From Caballeronia turbans (lineage in GTDB: Bacteria > Pseudomonadota > Gammaproteobacteria > Burkholderiales > Burkholderiaceae), in contig FCOD02000024.1 in assembly GCA_001544655.2 (NCBI GenBank), forward strand, positions 26,971 to 90,970: a DNA stretch of 64,000 nucleotides, in the 5' to 3' direction. Under the pieces are notes generated by a model. The model was not told where the DNA came from. It ran no database searches and worked only from the letters and a program-made list of their open reading frames with translations. Position numbers and translations under genes: made by a program. Shown piece after piece: positions 62,469 to 64,000 of the stretch (position 1 is its first letter; each line of letters opens with the position of its first letter).

Positions 62469-63464
62469 TCAGGCCACCATCGCAGGGACGGAAGACAACG
62501 ACGGCACCTGTTTGCGCCGTTCGCGCGTCGGCGCCGTGCCGAACGCATCGCGATAGCTTTTCGAGAAATGACACGCCGACTGGAAGCCGCACGCCATCGT
62601 AATATGCATGATGGACATGTCGGTCTGCAGCAGCAGCTCGCGCGCGCGCCGCAGACGCAAGGTCAGGTAGTAATGCGTCGGCGTCATGCCGAGGTGCTCG
62701 CGGAATAGCCGCTGCAATTGCCGTTGCGACATGCCCGCGAGCCGCGCCAGTTCTTCGCGCGACAACGGCTCCTCGATGTTGTTCTCCATCAGCGAGATGA
62801 CTTCGAAGAGCGACTTGTTCGCCGACCCGAGACGCGCCACCAGAGGCATGCGTTGCTGTGCGCTCGTATCCCGCACATGCTCGACGATGAACTGCTCGGC
62901 AATCTGCGTGACCCGCGCCGTGCCGACGCGCGCGGCGATCAGATTCAGCATCATGTCGAGCGGCGCGACGCCGCCCGTGCACGTCACGCGATCGCGGTCG
63001 ATCACGAACAGCTCCTTGAGAAAGCGCGTGTCGGGAAACTCTTCCTTGAGCGCCGACATGTTCTCCCAGTGGATCGCGCACGCATAGCCGGCGAGCAGTC
63101 CCGCGCGCGCCAGGGCATAGGTGCCGGTGCAAAGCGAGCCGAGCACGCTGCCCGTGCGTGCGAAGCGGCGCAAGGCCGACAGATGCGCGGGCGTCGTCGA
63201 GCGCTGCACGTCGATGCCGCCGACCACGAACACGATGTCGGGCTGTCCCACGCAGTCCACCGGACCGGTATCGACGGAGAGCCCGTTGCTCGCCGTGACG
63301 GGCCCGCCGTCCGGACTCACGATCGACCATCGATAGAGCGGCTGCCCTGTCAGGTAGTTCGCCATGCGCAGGACTTCAACCGCATTCGTGAACGCGATCA
63401 TCGTGAAGTTGGGAAGCGGCATGAACGCGAAGTGCGACAGCGACGCCGTGCGATCGGAGGACAT
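62469..63464 (-). CDS. GlxA-family AraC-type regulator, GbdR-like
   Basis: A 331-residue paralogue of the regulator at 31864. Both share LPNF(S/T)MIAFT(N/S)AVEVLRMANY, the YRWSI strand and most of the AraC domain (here LSREELARLAGMSQRQLQRL, then YLTLRLRRARELLLQTDMS). The DJ-1-like domain contains LGSLCTGTYALARAGLLAG. It is divergent from the membrane dipeptidase gene at 63903, so it may regulate that operon. The ATG at 63464 (MSSDRTASLS) was chosen; one 14 codons upstream is possible. GbdR, SouR or CdhR roles are all open. Confidence 0.87.
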   Translation of the reverse strand: MSSDRTASLSHFAFMPLPNFTMIAFTNAVEVLRMANYLTGQPLYRWSIVSPDGGPVTASNGLSVDTGPVDCVGQPDIVFVVGGIDVQRSTTPAHLSALRRFARTGSVLGSLCTGTYALARAGLLAGYACAIHWENMSALKEEFPDTRFLKELFVIDRDRVTCTGGVAPLDMMLNLIAARVGTARVTQIAEQFIVEHVRDTSAQQRMPLVARLGSANKSLFEVISLMENNIEEPLSREELARLAGMSQRQLQRLFREHLGMTPTHYYLTLRLRRARELLLQTDMSIMHITMACGFQSACHFSKSYRDAFGTAPTRERRKQVPSLSSVPAMVA

Positions 63465-63902
63465 GTGAGAACTGATTCCTTGGAATCTGATGTTTGACGC
63501 CGTCAATCGCGGCGCTTTACCACTTCTTCAATTTTGGTTTCGAGTGCAACTACCATGCCATCAGGCTAAACCCTGAGCCATGGAAGCCACCGTGCATGCT
63601 TTGCTGCGGGTACGCACTAGGGCGGGGCCATGTGTCGCGAGCCGCGCACTGCCTGAGCGCACGATCGTTCCGATGCAGTGCAGCAGAAAGAACGAATACA
63701 TGCGCTACACCGAATCCGAATTCGCCACTTGTCGAAAACAGACGTGCATGTCGGAAAAGGCAAAGAACACGTCTGAATTCGTAAATTGACCGGCAGGGCG
63801 AAAGTCAAGAATAGACGCAACGACGAAGGAATCGATCAGGCGCTCCAAAGCGCGTCAGACCTTCGTCTTTCCCCTCTACCCGGCAACGCGGAGCACACCC
63901 AG
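63465..63902. promoter_or_regulatory. Divergent promoter region before the dipeptidase gene
   Basis: 438 bases between two divergent genes, lacking a convincing ORF. Short frames here are not supported by a ribosome-binding site. It should hold the promoter and activator sites for the dipeptidase operon; I cannot point to a clear consensus. Confidence 0.5.
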
Positions 63903-64000
63903 ATGAGCACCCTCCACAACGACAGCATCATCATCGACGGACTGAACATCTCGAAGTTCGAGCGCTCCGTGTTCGAGGACATGAGAAAGGGCGGCGTGAC
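63903..64000 (+). CDS. Membrane dipeptidase (peptidase M19), 3' truncated by window edge
   Basis: The 32 visible codons read MSTLHNDSIIIDGLNISKFE then RSVFEDMRKGGVT. IIIDGLNIS matches the N-terminal metal-binding strand of M19 dipeptidases, where a normal enzyme has D-H/G; here DGLN replaces the usual DGHND. The same protein opens the dimethylglycine-demethylase cluster in Pseudomonas (PA5396-like, followed by dgcAB), which matches the surrounding betaine genes. Confidence 0.75.
   Translation, partial: MSTLHNDSIIIDGLNISKFERSVFEDMRKGGV

Overview
The window looks like the replication and partition region of a secondary replicon (chromid or megaplasmid) of a Burkholderia-type betaproteobacterium, probably Paraburkholderia or Caballeronia. 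The grounds are GC-rich sequence, a Rep_3-type initiator with a large iteron field, parAB with CTTTATGCGCATAAAG palindromes, a KfrA-like gene, and a full choline/betaine/sarcosine catabolic set. Genus and replicon type are inferences.

Bases 1-10.6 kb hold the backbone. After an XRE-cupin regulator, a CsbD protein, a LexA-box-controlled small gene and a DUF2252 gene come a tyrosine-recombinase-like protein without a catalytic tyrosine, a KfrA-like coiled-coil protein, a 1.6 kb origin (19 iteron-like repeats, inverted repeats), the initiator, and parB/parA with several parS-like palindromes.

Bases 10.6-29.8 kb are metabolic and sensory. They encode a Pat-like acyl-CoA synthetase/acetyltransferase and an IclR-controlled operon for a deoxysugar, most likely L-fucose: ABC importer (permease frameshifted), split UxaA-type dehydratase, aldose dehydrogenase, lactonase, SDR and FAH-family hydrolase. 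Then come a thioesterase, a chemoreceptor, an AGE-family epimerase, an MgtC-like protein, a single-pass membrane protein and a 50-residue ORF.

Bases 29.8-44.1 kb and 56.2-64 kb together form a choline to glycine-betaine to sarcosine to glycine/serine to pyruvate system: a choline/betaine ABC transporter with an embedded GlxA/GbdR-like regulator, serine dehydratase, heterotetrameric sarcosine oxidase (soxBDAG), a FolB-like protein, betA, betB, betI and fdhA for the released formaldehyde. The window ends in a membrane dipeptidase gene of the kind linked to betaine catabolism in Pseudomonas.

Between the two halves, at 44.08-56.26 kb, sits a complete type I-E CRISPR-Cas locus: a 41-repeat array, cas3-cse1-cse2-cas7-cas5-cas6-cas1-cas2, and a 10-repeat array. 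Both leaders face the cas operon and both trailers end in decayed repeats. The outermost repeat of the second array lies inside the 3' end of betA and encodes the tail of choline dehydrogenase. I found no clearly new defence or mobile system. The most unusual items are the betA/CRISPR fusion, the origin architecture with a recombinase-like protein lacking catalytic residues, the LexA-controlled orphan gene, and the frameshifted sugar permease.
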